This document shows positions 19,950-31,326 of a stretch of 64,000 nucleotides of DNA, piece after piece. Both the position numbers and the translations under genes were made by a program. This stretch comes from Kappaphycus alvarezii. Its lineage: Eukaryota > Rhodophyta > Florideophyceae > Gigartinales > Solieriaceae. Every line of letters starts with the position of its first letter. The stretch's first letter is position 1. The notes under the pieces were generated by a model, which was not told where the DNA came from, made no database searches, and saw only the letters and a program-made list of their open reading frames with translations. Location of the stretch: assembly GCA_002205965.3 (NCBI GenBank), contig NADL03000125.1, positions 183,656 to 247,655 of the forward strand. The letters are read 5' to 3'.

Positions 19950-21441
19950 TGTTGGTACGTAAACGGTCCTTTCTATTGGAGATTGGTCCCCTCCACAAAC
20001 TTTTGTCTTCTCCCTCCCCATGATTCTTCAAAAACAACTCTTCCCATCGTTCTCCTTTTAGGAACAAAATCATGGAACGGATTTTCCAATGAATACATAT
20101 TCACTGTGCAACTCCATTTCCATTTTATCTCTGAGGACTTTGGACCTCTTTTTTTATAAAAGAAATCTTTCGACTCGTGATCAAGTTCGTTCTACAAATT
20201 CAGTTCCGATATTTTATCAAGCTGAGTTTAGTTATTGTCCTAATCGCATGAACATTAAAAGCTGTGGCATTGGTTCACATTTTTATTTCGTCCATGGCCG
20301 CGAAGCTTTTCGAATACGTTGCCCTGTTTAAATTTTGAGATTGACATTGTTGAGGCTATTCCCGCCAACAACTACCCAATCGGTTCGCCCCTTTCTGGCA
20401 CTTAACATGACCAGCCTCTGCCCTACCCTCACCATCACCAAGTCATCCCGAGGCCATCGTCAACTTAACTTTCTAGTTCTGATGGCAAATAGTCCAACCA
20501 ACTATGATGATTAATTTAAAAATTGGACCAGAAACGCATTCGGGAGTGGGTCCGCCGTAACTGCTTCGCGCAGGCAGAAAATGAAGAGGAGGAGGAAGAG
20601 GGGGTATAGGAAGTGGAGGAATGGGTGAACCTGTGGGAGCCACTAATGCACAACGGTGGGGGGGCTCCTTTGGAAATCTGAGGGAAGACTGAGGGCGTAA
20701 TTGTGATGTCTGACTCTTCTGACGAAGATGGAGAGAAGATTGAAGAGATTGAAGAGGAGTATGAGAAAGATGAGGGGGAGGGAGACATAGAAAGTTCTGG
20801 AGTAGTGGAGAGTGGGCTGGAAAGTATGGAACAGGTGGTCCCGACCCTAGACCCAGATGGAACCATATTCAGTGGTCTAGATATTTTCCAGGAGGCAACG
20901 GAGAATTCTAAGCCGTTCAATGATATTTGTGAGGACTTCTTAGGTGAAATGGAATTTTTTTAGGGAACTGTCTGGCTCTGGTCTGAAGGACTAAAATATT
21001 TAGGGATAAATCTAGATGTTTATACTGATAGTATCTGCAGTTAGTGTTTCTCGTTCATATGATTCCATTTGATCTATTTTATGGGGTTTAGTGTTTTTTG
21101 TGAGACTTCAAGGTTAGTCAAAAAGTCTATATGAGCTCAGTAAACTGCTTCCTCTTGTTGACGTCAAGCAAGATGGCGGAAAGCTTCAAGTCAAGTCCCG
21201 AGTAGTAGAAAGCTACGAGTCAACTTCAGACCCAAGAAACAGTTTTCCTACGCTAGTCACATAGCATCAGTGGTAGACCCTGCCCCTTCCATACTTGTTT
21301 GCAGCCCTTTCAACTGGTTTCCTTACGCACCTCTTTTTTTTTGTTCAACTATACCACAGAAGCACTTTTGTCGCTTGTAACACCTAGTTGTTGTGGAATT
21401 CAGTTCTGAATATCTCTTCTTTCGACAATTTACGCCTACCA
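19950..21441 (+). repeat. LTR, family A, with broken acidic ORF
   Basis: This is ~1492 bp, from TGTTGGTACGTAAACGG to CCTACCA, aligned along its length with 50136-51669. No matching 5-bp flanks were found, and no gag follows on the right, so it may be a solo LTR or one end of a deleted element. It holds the acidic ORF (20407-20962) and a TATA region (21127-21136, tctatatgag). Confidence 0.7.
20407..20962 (+). pseudogene. LTR-encoded acidic protein, family A copy 1
   Basis: The start reads MTSLCPTLTITKSSRGHRQL, related to MTNxRP..TITKSS of the other copies. After frameshifts and a stop in YDD*, the C-terminal part (20703-20962) is an acidic run (EEYEKDEGEGDIE) and then MEQVVPTLDPDGTIFSGLDI, PFNDIC and MEFF. 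The ORF lies inside U3, in the same sense as the LTR's transcription. Function is unknown; the composition recalls acidic activation domains (inference). Confidence 0.65.
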
Positions 21442-22457
21442 GATCGCCCAACCTATTCACTTCTCGTAGTCCGCTACTGTCATTTGGTTCGTCGCATTAA
21501 TCATATGCCATTTGCACTTTACTGTCAAGTAATTTATTCGGGTTTTTTCCTTAAATCTACCGATACGAAACTGCCTGGTTAGCCATTGTCCGGTGAAGCA
21601 ACCTAGAGTGAATCTGAACTATTTATTCTTCCACTTATAACTTCTAACAGGACAAAAGAGCCTCAATTCGGGTTGCTCCCAATATTTAAATGTTTTCTTG
21701 CGGTTACATACTCATGTAATTCCAAGAACTAGATCATACTTTCGTTCCTTGATAATTTAGTAATGGTTCCCAATATCTTCTTTTAGCTTCATCAAACCGT
21801 GGAATATTCTCTTCCCAGTCCTCCCATTTGCACTAACATTTAATATATGGAAATGTAAATCAATTTGGAGTAACAGCTGACCATATCTTTCAAATATTAA
21901 AATACCACAACTCTTTTTCCCTCTACATTATCTCTACATGCCAAGTTTTGAAAATGGGGGTTGTTAAATTTTGGAAGATACCGTGACTGTTATGCAGAAT
22001 GCTTATGTGTAGGGGAGCCGAGCTGAGGGAAAACCGCAATACCATAGCGAAACCATGCATGAAGCACGCAGTATCTAACCACACAGCTTCTGCAACATAC
22101 CACTACAACTTCTAGTTGTCGTATTTTCTCTTCCTTTTTCTTTTTGGCATCCAATCCAATTTGTATTTGGCAGAATTTCCATAATCTATGTTTTTGCCGA
22201 CATACTGCATGCCTTTTTCTTTCGAAAAGCCCCAATCACTTTGCAGTATGCACTGTTTCTAGTTACCCAAGAGTTAACAGGCCGTGCTCAGGTTCGTCTA
22301 CCTAACTAAGAGGAAATATAGAATCTTTGAAGGATATATTGAAGGAGGTGGATGCTTTTCTACCTAATTCAACGAAGGTTTCAATAGGGAGCACTATCCA
22401 ATGGGTTTGAATTAACGGATTGATCGCGCAGATCTTCAGGAAAAAACCAAGACTTTT
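21442..22457. other. Spacer, nothing convincing
   Basis: A faint LINE 3' module (+) lies around 21860-21935. Frames at 21388-21582 and 21990-22235 carry no motif. Confidence 0.35.
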
Positions 22458-22710
22458 GATAGGTGTAATTCGTCGGGAAAAGAGATAGTCAGAACCAATG
22501 TCCCCATGAAGGAGTTGTTGCAAGCGACAAAAGTTCAACCGTGGTAGTTGAACCAACAAAAAGGAGTGGGGTAAGGAAGAGAGTTGAAAGGGCTACAAGC
22601 AAGTATAGACGAGGCAGGGTCTACCACTGATGTTCTGGAACCAGTGCAGGGAAATTTTTTTGGTCTGAATTTGACTCTCAACTTCCTACTACCCGGGACT
22701 TGACTTGAAG
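22458..22710 (-). repeat. LTR fragment (R-U5 part only), minus strand
   Basis: It begins with 'tgataggtgtaattcgtcggg' (the LTR 3' end) and matches the other LTRs up to 'cttcaagtcaagtcccggg', where homology stops at 22710. The same breakpoint occurs at 53913. U3, TATA box and the acidic ORF are absent. Confidence 0.7.
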
Positions 22711-23036
22711 GGAAAATTTGTTACCAAGAATTTATTTCTCCCAGTACAAGTGCAGACGCGGTGGCCCGTCACCAACTAGGTGATCCTCGAACATGGCTAT
22801 GCCCCAAACCACTTCGCCCGGCATCCAAGCGCCCCCTACAGCGCCCTCACCACTGTCCCTTCGGTTTTGCATCCATCACGGCGAATACCGTGCATGAGTC
22901 GGTTTCATATTTCCGTCAAATCCAAAAATTCGACATGAACTCCACCATTAACCACACAAAGCGAACGCAGGTTCCAAGCCTGCAGGACTTCTTATCTTCT
23001 TATGGATACTGGTACTGTTATGCTCACAATTGATAT
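22711..23036. other. Unassigned, probably LINE 5' region
   Basis: The region lies just before the zinc-finger-like and RT N-terminal sequence at 23037. An open frame at 22761-23033 (+) has no identifiable motif. Confidence 0.3.
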
Positions 23037-24055
23037 ATGAGCTCAACGGTTGGGTGTAAGCTTCAAAATAGCCTTCATTCCTACACATATCGGCCATGCC
23101 CGGAGTGCGGCGACAGGTCATCAACCCCTCCCCAGTACACTCCGCTCTTACACATGCAGCTTCGCTCCGCTCCTCGAGTGCCATCTGCATCTCGTATACC
23201 GAAAGAGGTTACACCCCCTGAAGAAGCTTCAGTCTCAAGTTGTCCGCCCTAATCACAGGCCATTTCGGATGCCACTCACCCTCCGACTTTGCCCATTCTC
23301 ACTCCTTGAATGAATGGCGAGAGGAGACAACCGCTTACCCCCTTGCACACAATCTGCACCACTCACGTCCCGCTAGCGCAACACATACCGCGACGTAAAC
23401 GTCAGCGGAGTTCGATGGAGATGGCTCTTGTCCTAAGAGAATGCGCGGACGCACCACATTGTTCTCCTCAAGCTGTGGAGGCATTCAGCAAGTTATTCCT
23501 ACTAACTTCCGCGATCCTTTCAAATCCCAAGCCCTCCACCCTCTCAAATCTCGTCCCGGGCACAGCACCAAATTCCCGTATTTTTGCTGAACTCATTCAA
23601 CTGTGTTGTGATGGACAGTACGAAACTTTGATGCCAAGGGCAAACGCCTTGGCATTGTCGCGCCCGCTGCATAAATCAACTGAAGTGGAACAAGCGGGGA
23701 TCAACAAACGGGGCACTCTGAGGCTTACAAAGGAGGGCGCTTACGGCAAGTCAGCGCGTGCGCTGCGATCTTCTAGGATAGCATGCCCTTTTGCAGAGGT
23801 GGTTGCCATTCTGCGGGAGAAACACACACAGCGCTCTTCGACTACGGAGTCGTGCCAACCTGCTTGCCCTGACTCGTTCCCGGCTTGCCCCCACTTCACT
23901 ACAGTACTTGTTCTCCGTTGTGTTCGAAGCTTTCCAAGAGAAAGCGCCGCAGGGTGATCCTGACTCCGCCCAAAGCATCTCGTTGAGCTTTTACAGGTCC
24001 CACTAATTGTCAATGGTGGCCGAATCCTGCCAGCTGCTCTAGCTAGCGTGGCCAA
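23037..24055 (+). pseudogene. LINE-like element: zinc finger and RT N-terminal region
   Basis: Near 23090-23160 a frame gives CPECGDRSSTPPQYTPLLHMQ. This C2H2-like spacing (C..C, then an H) is common at the N-terminus of LINE-like ORFs. The 215-codon frame 23310-23957 contains LTKEGAYGKSARALRSSRIA, then VVAILREKH and VRSFPRESAAG. It continues past two TGA codons as LRPKHLVELL. This is the conserved '..GAY.KA...L.S.G......V...L...HP' and 'SFP.GSAAGPSGLRPQHL' entry into RT. The LTR at 24056 cuts it before the catalytic domain. Confidence 0.7.
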
Positions 24056-25280
24056 TGATAGGGATCAATCGTCGGAAAGAGAGATACTCAGAACCAACTA
24101 ACTCAAGAGGGAGGTATTGCAAGCGCCAATAGTGCTACCAAAGTACAGTTGAACGAACAAAAAGAAGTGTAAAATGAAGAAAGTTGAGAGTTCTAAAAGA
24201 AATTATGAATGGGGCAGGTTCTCCCATTGAAACCCTGTGACTAGAGTGGAAAAAATGTTTCTTGGGTCTGAAGTTGACTCTTCGCTTTATACTACTCGGG
24301 ACTTGACTTGAATTTGTCCACCAATATTGCTTGACCTCCACAAAAGGAAGCAGTCTACAGCTTATATGGAAATTTTAGCTAACCCTAAAGTATCAAAGAA
24401 CCATACCAAGAACCATAAAATGCATCAAATGAAATCGTGTGAACGAGAAAGACTAACAGCAGATACTATCAGGATAAGTATATAGATTCTTTCCTTAATA
24501 TCGTAGTCCTCTATATCAGAGCCAAACAGTTCCCCTAAAATATCCATTCCACCTTAGCCAGTGCACACAAATTTTTGCGAACGGTTTAGAATTCTCCATT
24601 GCCTCCCGCGAAATATCTAGGCAAATGAGAACGTCCCCATCCGGTTCCAGAGTCGGTACAACCTGGTCCATTCTTTCTGTCCCCTTCCCCATTAATCCAG
24701 CACTTTCCATGTCTCCCTCCCCCTCATCCTCTCCATCCGTCTCATCCTACTCTTCCTCTAACTCCTGCACTCCCTCCCTCTCCTCCCCTGCCTCTTCTGC
24801 CTGCTCGTAGCGTTTACGGTGGACCCACTCCCGAATGCGTTCCAGGTCCAGCCTTCTGCATAAATCATCGTAATCAGTTGGACCATTTGCCATCAGGGCC
24901 AAAGCGTTGAGTGGACGACGGCCTTGGGATGACTTGGTGATGGTGGGGGAAGGGCGGAGGTTGGTCATGTTAAGGGCCAAAAGAAGGGGTGAGCCGATGG
25001 GGCAGGTGATGGCGGGGGGTTGCCTCAACGACGTCGACTTCGAACTTTAAATGCTGCGACATCTCCGAAAAGTATGACGACCTTGGTTGTGTACAGTAAT
25101 TTCATCTATGAATGACCCCCGTGTCTTAAAAGAAAAAAGCAACCCAACATTTTGCCACAGTCATTCAAATTAAAAAAACTCTTGCAAATTCAGAAACTGT
25201 AAAGTATCTTCCAAAATCCGTTCCTCCATATAAATTCTGTCCTATTCTAGAGTTTTTTTCGTGTGCGATTTTTGTGCACA
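24056..25280 (-). repeat. LTR, family C, with acidic ORF (minus)
   Basis: In LTR sense it runs from TGTGCACAAAAATCG at 25280 to CCCTATCA at 24056 (1225 bp). Left flank GCCAA and right flank TCTCG differ, so it is not a clean solo LTR. The sequence just outside its start is purine-rich (GCGAGAGGGCGAGA, minus sense), as a polypurine tract would be, so it may be the 3' LTR of an element extending right. It is only ~80% like the LTR at 31327-32798 in R-U5 and differs in U3, so those two are not partners. Confidence 0.65.
24516..24968 (-). pseudogene. LTR-encoded acidic protein, family C (one in-frame stop)
   Basis: This is among the best-preserved copies. From the ATG at 24968 it reads MTNLRPSPTITKSS, RRPLNALALMANGPTDYDD, RRLDLERIREWVHRKRYEQA and an acidic run. 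One in-frame TAG lies at about 24747-24749. The same frame then continues through GDMESAGLMGKG and MDQVVPTLEPDGDVLICLDI to KPFAKIC. The ending DILGELFGSDIED is visible one frame away, so a late frameshift is also present. The N-terminal basic and aromatic block could bind nucleic acid (inference only). Confidence 0.7.
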
Positions 25281-26580
25281 TCTCGCCCTCTCGCTTAAGA
25301 CGATCGTTCCTGCTCGTCTTCATTGACCCTGCTGTTGATCTGGGAGTTCTATCCATCCAACGGTGATATTTTATGGTTGACTAAAAGGATGTGGTAGTAG
25401 CTTATTTCCAATATGATGAGAGAGTGTGTACCGTGCGATGAACGGCTCATCTCCTTGGTCAAGAGTTTCGAAGATTCGTCGTATGGTTTCATAGCGTTCT
25501 CTGATGAGCTCCTCCCGTTTCACTTTTTCAACCCTTCCAAATGTGAGGTAGTAAACGTAGTATGCAAACTTTTTCTGGCAACGGGTCCAGAAACGGGTAC
25601 TTGAAGGAGAAAACACTCGCAACATAAGGACTGAGTCCTCACGAGTAAGGTGCACCCCGTGAATGGTCTGGAAGCACATGAAAATACTAATGGCAAAAAA
25701 AGAAATAACCTCTGCTTCTCGAAGGTCATCTGTCATTTCGCGAAGCCAGTGTCTAATTGGTAGCCGTCCAATAATTAAGGATGCACTGTTTACCCCTGGG
25801 AGACTAGGCGTTGTTTGAGTTGATCTTCTTGGTGATCTTCCTTGCTGCTCCCAACGCCTTGCCGTCTACGATGATCCGCCCCAATCACTTGATGGTCGTG
25901 CTCGTATCATCATCATGGTCTCAAGAGGATCTTCTTCTTCAGCTGAGGTTGTCTTCTTGAGCGGAGAAACGTAAGGTTACCAAAGGGAATAGGGGACCAG
26001 TCGATAATCCATATCAGGGGGTAAGGCGTAACCTCTCAGTTGCACATCTTGGTTGTTCTTGAAAAATACCTATATCGGACAGAAAATGTTCAGATACGTT
26101 TGCAACAAGTCTCCGATAGCTCCCATTCCCTAACTTTCGAAAGAGTAATGACATATCCCCTCTACAAACTCTGGACTTGCTTCCGTGAACCTTCCGTTAT
26201 GGAATGAAAATAGACCTCTTATTAATAGTCAGAAATCTTCTGAGGGTAGCAACAGGACGTTCAATGTACGAAAACATAGGCATATATTAATTTAGCAACG
26301 GATGATTACGTGGAGTTCGTAGTAGTCCCGCGTAATCTAGACAATTAATTCCCAGGCCGTTTTTCCTCTCATACGAATCATTTTATGATTAAAGATGAGT
26401 ATTCCTCGTGCTTGCACATAGTCCTGTGTGAGAGGGAATTCTTCAGGCCCCTGATAGTGAGGATAAAGAGGACGTGCATGTATGTCCCTCCTTGATCTCT
26501 TCCTTAAGCTTGAACAGAGCTTACAATTCGGGTGTTCTTCCTCCTTGACGATGCTAGGGTTCGAGTACTCTGTTTGGAAT
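25281..26580 (-). other. 3' region of a decayed gypsy element, uncertain
   Basis: This lies between integrase remnants (26601 onward) and the family C LTR. A 121-codon minus frame (25371-25736) is the longest; it reads RFWTRCQKKFAYYVYYLTFGR and is rich in Arg, Phe and Tyr, with no motif recognised. It may be noncoding 3' sequence of the gypsy element or part of another element. Confidence 0.4.
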
Positions 26581-26589
26581 GCCGGTCAC

Positions 26590-27760
26590 TTCACAGCCTG
26601 CTACATTGCTTTTTCTTGTGCTACAAGCACTCTATAGCCGACTAAAAAGGTTTGGAGTGGAGACTCTGCACCCACATTTCTTGTCTTTGTTAACACACTC
26701 TGTGGTCTCCAGCCTTCGGTGGCCAATAGTTCGACTTGTCTACTCTCTTCGTCGATATTATTTCTTCCTATGTTTTTCTTTAACATTCTAGGAGCCATTC
26801 CGTACATGAGCTCGACCAGTGAGCCTCTCGTCCTTTCTTTTCTTCGACGATAGCCGTATAGCACTTTTGGTTGGGCATCTTTCCACTGGATTTCATTCTC
26901 CGACATAGTTTTCGATATTGCTAGTTTGATGGTTCCAACCATCCTTTCCGCTTTCCCGTTTCACATAAGAGCGTATACAAGAAATGCTTTTAACGGAATC
27001 GATTCTCTTCCAAGAAACAAAGCAGTGAAGTTGCAGTAATGCAGAGGGCCTTATCCGAGATGATCCTTTTTGGAAGGCCAAACGGTTGAACTATTTATTT
27101 CTCCATAAATCTCACGACCACCTCAGAATTTTCCTCCTCAACTGCAACTTCTATTGGCCATCCAGTAGGATGTTCCACCCTTATAAAGAGATATTTGTTT
27201 TCGGAAGATGTTTCCTTGAATGGGCCAGCAAAGGCGATTGAGAAAGCTTCAAGAAAACCGGAAACTGGAAGTCGGCACTAAAATATAGACGTTCTTATCG
27301 AAACTGGACCACCAGAATCTCTCCTTAATGAATTTAATTGGCTCTTTCAATATTCCAATGCACTAACTCAGAATAAAAAGCCCTCACGATCTTAATTTTT
27401 TGTTTGAAAAGGGCCAATAGTCGAGTAACGGCTTTAGTGTGTCGGAGAAGTGTCCGATTCTACAGTGCAAAAGCCTTTTGATTCCTGCTTACCCAATATC
27501 TGTGTTTCAGATTAACCTTTCCCCTTTCTAGTCCATCAAGGAATTTAATTAGTCCGTGAATATTAGCTTTGTACTCGTTATAGCTCTACACTTACACCTC
27601 GGCAGCTCCAACGATGTCCTCGGAAGCTTTTCCATTTGGACTTATTGGATCCCTCAAGCAGGATAGGTAATCAGCAGGCTGGTTATTTTATCCGAGTCTA
27701 TACTCAATTTCAAACCGATGTTCTGCGAAAATGTTGAGCTATCGGGCTAAGCGGTGATGT
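26590..27760 (-). pseudogene. Family B integrase
   Basis: The frame at 26601-26942 holds MVGTIKLAISKTMSENEIQW, AQPKVLYGYRRR and LVELMYGMAPRM, matching the region after the DDE glutamate in T1. Upstream (26893-27081 and beyond) are scrambled pieces of the catalytic core, and a 'HPTGWPIEV'-like segment near 27130-27180. Frameshifts occur every 100-200 bp. Inactive. Confidence 0.7.
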
Positions 27761-28253
27761 ACATCTTTCTTTTGGAATGCTGTCTTAAGTCCATTGTGAT
27801 TAGTTATCAAGACAATTTTTTCGAGTGACAAAAGGTATACGCGAAACTTTTTCAGTGCGAAGATGACAGCTATTGCTTCTTTCTCGCAGACCGATTATCT
27901 CCTTTCTGCATCATTCAGAGTGCAACTTGAGAATCGAACAGGGTGTAGTCTTCCGTTTTCATTTTTTTGGGACAAAACGGCACCCAAAGGCCGTTCTGAG
28001 GCATCTGTCTCCACAACAAATGGTCTCTTGAAATCCGAATACATGAGAACTGCGGGGACACATAGCTTATCTTTAAGCTCCTCAAATGCAGTTTCCATTT
28101 CCTCGTTCCAGTAAAAATTTCCGTTCTTCGTAGTGCTGGCATGTAACGGTGCTGCAGTCTTGGCAAAATCTTTGATAAAACTTCTTCAATAATATATGAA
28201 GCCAGTCCTAAGAAGCTTCGTACCTCCGTCTTTGAGGCGAGCCTTGGTGCCAA
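27760..28253 (-). pseudogene. Family B RNase H
   Basis: The frame 27895-28098 contains FEELKDKLCVPAVLMYSDF, RPFVVETDASERPLGAVLSQ and SSCTLNDAERR. These are the RNase H ETDAS...GAVL.Q and S..LN.AER signatures of gypsy elements. A SFLGLASY segment (28190-28240) marks the RT connection. The frame then breaks. Confidence 0.8.
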
Positions 28254-29154
28254 CTTGCCTTATTCGTTTTCTTTGGATCCACTCTAATTCCCTCTTGATC
28301 GACGATATGGCCGAGTAATTGGATAGAAGTTTTTGCAAAGAAGCATTGATCAACTTAGTTTTCACGCTATATGCCGATATCCTCTCCACTAATGCCTTGA
28401 CATGTGATATGTGCTGATCCAAGAGTTTTAAGAATATTAACACATCATCGATATAATCTCTTGCAAATGACAGTCCTTTCAAAACCTCGTTCATCATTCG
28501 TTGAAATGTAGCTGGGGCATTCTTTAGACCAACACGCATTACTTTGAACCTGAAGATACCGGCTTTGCTGATGAAATTTGTTCTTTCCTTACTTTCTTCA
28601 TCCAATGTAATCTGCCAATAGCCAGTGTAAAGGTCAATTTAGGTGAGTTATCTCCCGTCCTTCGAATCCTCGAAGATTTCCTCCATATTTGGAATCGGAA
28701 ATAGATCAGGTATCATTCTCTGGGTCAGTTGTCGGCAATCGACGCAAAAGGGAAGTTTTACATCCTTCTTTGGTTCTACCACAACTGGAAATGACCTTGG
28801 GGATGAAACTGGCCGAATAATATCATTTTTCATTATAATTTTAACATTCTCTGAGATAAATTGTTCATATTTTGGCAGTTGACGTCTAGGATTGTGGTAA
28901 ATTGGTTGAGTATCGGTAAGTTCAAATGAGTGAGTGGCCGGTACACTTGCTTGTCTTAGACCTGAAACGGACCATGCAATTACTTCGGAAGATGTTAACA
29001 TGTCGGATATTATCAATGAGGCGAGGTCTGGAAGGTGCTGTAATTTTTCTTGAATTTCTGCTATCTGATGCTCTCCCTCTTCTTGATCCTCACCCTCTAA
29101 ATTTTGAAGTATCTCTTCCGGCGTGCTCACATCTTCAGATATAGAATTCGACAA
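28186..29154 (-). pseudogene. Family B reverse transcriptase
   Basis: Two frames cover it. The first (28648-29154) holds VPATHSFELTDTQPIYHNPR, SFPVVVEPKKDVKLPFCVD and DLFPIPNMEEIFEDSKDGR, then a stop. The second (28186-28605) holds IFRFKVMRVGLKNAPATFQR and YIDDVLIF, the catalytic YxDD. The gap between them removes part of motif A, including the first catalytic Asp region (expected FTTLDL). The same point in RT is where the copies at 47044 and 50136 are broken. Confidence 0.85.
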
Positions 29155-29175
29155 ATTTTTATTTTCTTTGCAAAA

Positions 29176-29824
29176 TCAATCTTCTTTCATGCTCTGAATG
29201 CCGTCCTTTGATTCGAAACTATCGCAAAAAGAAACAAATTCAGGTACCAAACCTATCCTAGAGTTCCAGTCGTCATCTGTTTCAAACACCGAATCATAAT
29301 CATCCCATGCCGTGTTCATCATCTCTCGAGCGTACCTTGTTCCACTTCCCAAATTATTAGTTGGTTCGTAATCTTCGCTGTCATAGCTAGTAGTGACCTC
29401 TTTACTGTCCGTTTCGCTTAGATCTTCCGGATGTGTGCTTTTGTCGAAATCCAGGGGCATCTTCACGGTTCTGCCGTCAATATTAATTAAATCCAGGGGC
29501 ATCTTCACGGTTCTGCCGTCAATATTAATTAACGCTTTGGTTGCCCAAGTCAATGTATGTCCCTAGTCTTTCCGTTGTAAGGCAACCAGTAACTGCATCT
29601 AACGGTAGATCAGGCATGAAAAGAAAGACTACATCAACTTTAGGGTCCTCAAAGAACACGGAAACCTTGTCAACAGTGCCCATGCATTTTGAGACGGTTC
29701 CATTTGCCACAGTTACTCTTCGAGTAGTTGGAATGATTTCAAGGCCTATATCTGTCACCAAAGTTTCTGAAATGAGGTTTGGAACAGCTCCCGAATCGAA
29801 AATAGTTTGATTTTTCATTCCCAA
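29176..29824 (-). pseudogene. Family B protease and linker
   Basis: The frame 29525-29824 has IFDSGAVPNLISETLVTDIG, where DSGA is the aspartic protease active site, as in T1 (LLDSGAVPDVM). Next come TRRVTVANG and VDVVFLFMPDLPLDAVTG. The linker 29176-29553 is acidic (EDLSETDSKEVTTSYDSEDY), like the linker in T1. It contains an in-frame 42-bp tandem duplication (INIDGRTVKMPLDL twice, about 29449-29534). Confidence 0.8.
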
Positions 29825-30244
29825 TATTTTGACTGGTACCAGCGTAAGAGCTCTTGGTGCTATCGGGCCGATTGAAGAAACAGTTTCTTATCCTTAGCGG
29901 AATTATGAGACCTGATAATTTTTTGAGCTATTTTCTCGCATCCTCTGCGTCGCCCATCGAAAGTTGACCAAACTTCATTCCAGTTGGGGCCGATGCAAGC
30001 TCAGCTACCAAATTGTATTTCTTCACATACTCTAGTACGTCCTTCGAGATACTCTTAAATTCATTACTCTTTTTTTTCTTCTTGGCCGGAGTGATTTAGA
30101 CTCCTGGAACGACTTGATATTACCTCTTGGTCCGAGGCGGTACAGGTTGTGGGATATCTTCCAGCATTCCATAATCTAGCCTAGGTTTTTTCGATAAAAG
30201 TTTCCCTTCCCCGTCCCTTTTTGTGACATTGACTTGACTAATTT

Positions 30245-31237
30245 TCTTCAGCGATAAAAAACGTCACCGGCATCCGTCGACCTTTTATTCTTTCTGTTTT
30301 GAAAAATGTTAACCTCTGGTCCTGACCAGCTCCTCGCGTCCGATAAATTTGCTCTTCTGTTGTCTTTAGAGCAGCTTATACTTTCATGATGCCCATATCG
30401 TCCGCACTTTCCACAACGAGTGTTTCTATGTGGATTATCAGTACACCTATTTGCAAAGTGTCCAGTGTTATGGCAGTGGAAGCATATTTCTGCGGCCATA
30501 GGGGGCCCATATTGGTTCTTATTAGAGGTAAGAGTAAGGCTCTCCAACTGCGAGGTTATCATGTCAATTCGATTATCGAATCGGGTTTCCAACCTTTCTT
30601 ACAAGTTTTTGGCATCACTCCTGACAGATTCCCATTCTGCTGCACTAGTAGCCGGCCTTTCATAATTCTTTTCAGGATGTACGATAGACATCGATGTACG
30701 GGTTTCTCTCGGTACTTCACCCAGTGACTGAACATTCTCCGAATTTTTGACAAATTCTACTACGGTGCCCTACAGTTCATTTAAAGTGTAAGGTACCCTG
30801 ATAAGGAGGAAATCGGAAAGCCGCCTATCCCCCATCGCCGCCTTTTGCAGCATTCCGTGTCTGGCTTCGGCGTTGAACTCAGCCATTTCATAGAGATCAC
30901 ACAAGTATACCAATGAGCTTAACATATCGCCGAAGTTGAGCCTTGCTTCTATGGCGGTACGAATCATCTCATCAGGTTCTACCTCCTTCGCATATTCTTT
31001 CACAAGCAATTCACATACCTCACCGAAGCTACGCCCATTCCCGTTGAGAGACCACCCGTTGATAAACTTGGCCTTATATTTGTGCTTTGCGTCACCATGA
31101 AGATAGGCGAAGATACTTTCGGCCTTCTCTTCATCGCTCTTCTCACGCATCACAACGTTGCCATATGTATAGAAAAACCCCTCAACGTCTTCAAACTTGA
31201 CTCCTGTGAACGTTATACGATCAGATTTGAGATCCAT
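30245..31237 (-). pseudogene. Family B gag
   Basis: The start MDLKSDRITFTGVKFEDVEG at 31237 and the body (FAYLHGDAKHKYKAKF, VEPDEMIRTAIEARLNFGDM) run to a stop at 30770. The C-terminal part in another frame (30248-30592) has two zinc knuckles, CFHCHNTGHFANRC and CGKCGRYGHHESISC. The second has one extra residue before the last Cys. The frames are joined by at least one shift near 30600-30770. Same lineage as T1 gag. Confidence 0.8.
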
Positions 31238-31315
31238 GATTACAGAAAAGAAATCCCCCCGAATTGTTCCTTACTACTGCTCGACTCGAATACCTCGAGT
31301 GCAACCCCCTCCACA

Positions 31316-31326
31316 AGAGTACCAAA
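31316..31326 (-). promoter_or_regulatory. Family B primer-binding site
   Basis: Two bases after the LTR end (TCA|TT) the minus strand reads TGGTACTCTTG, followed by TGGAGG. The first 11 bases equal those of T1. Confidence 0.65.

Noticed and set aside
19950-21441. Complete family A element at 20 kb
   Set aside because: No gag or primer site follows the LTR, and no matching 5-bp flanks were found.
25371-25736. 121-codon minus frame as a separate gene
   Set aside because: No motif, and its position between gypsy integrase and an LTR makes element 3' sequence more likely.
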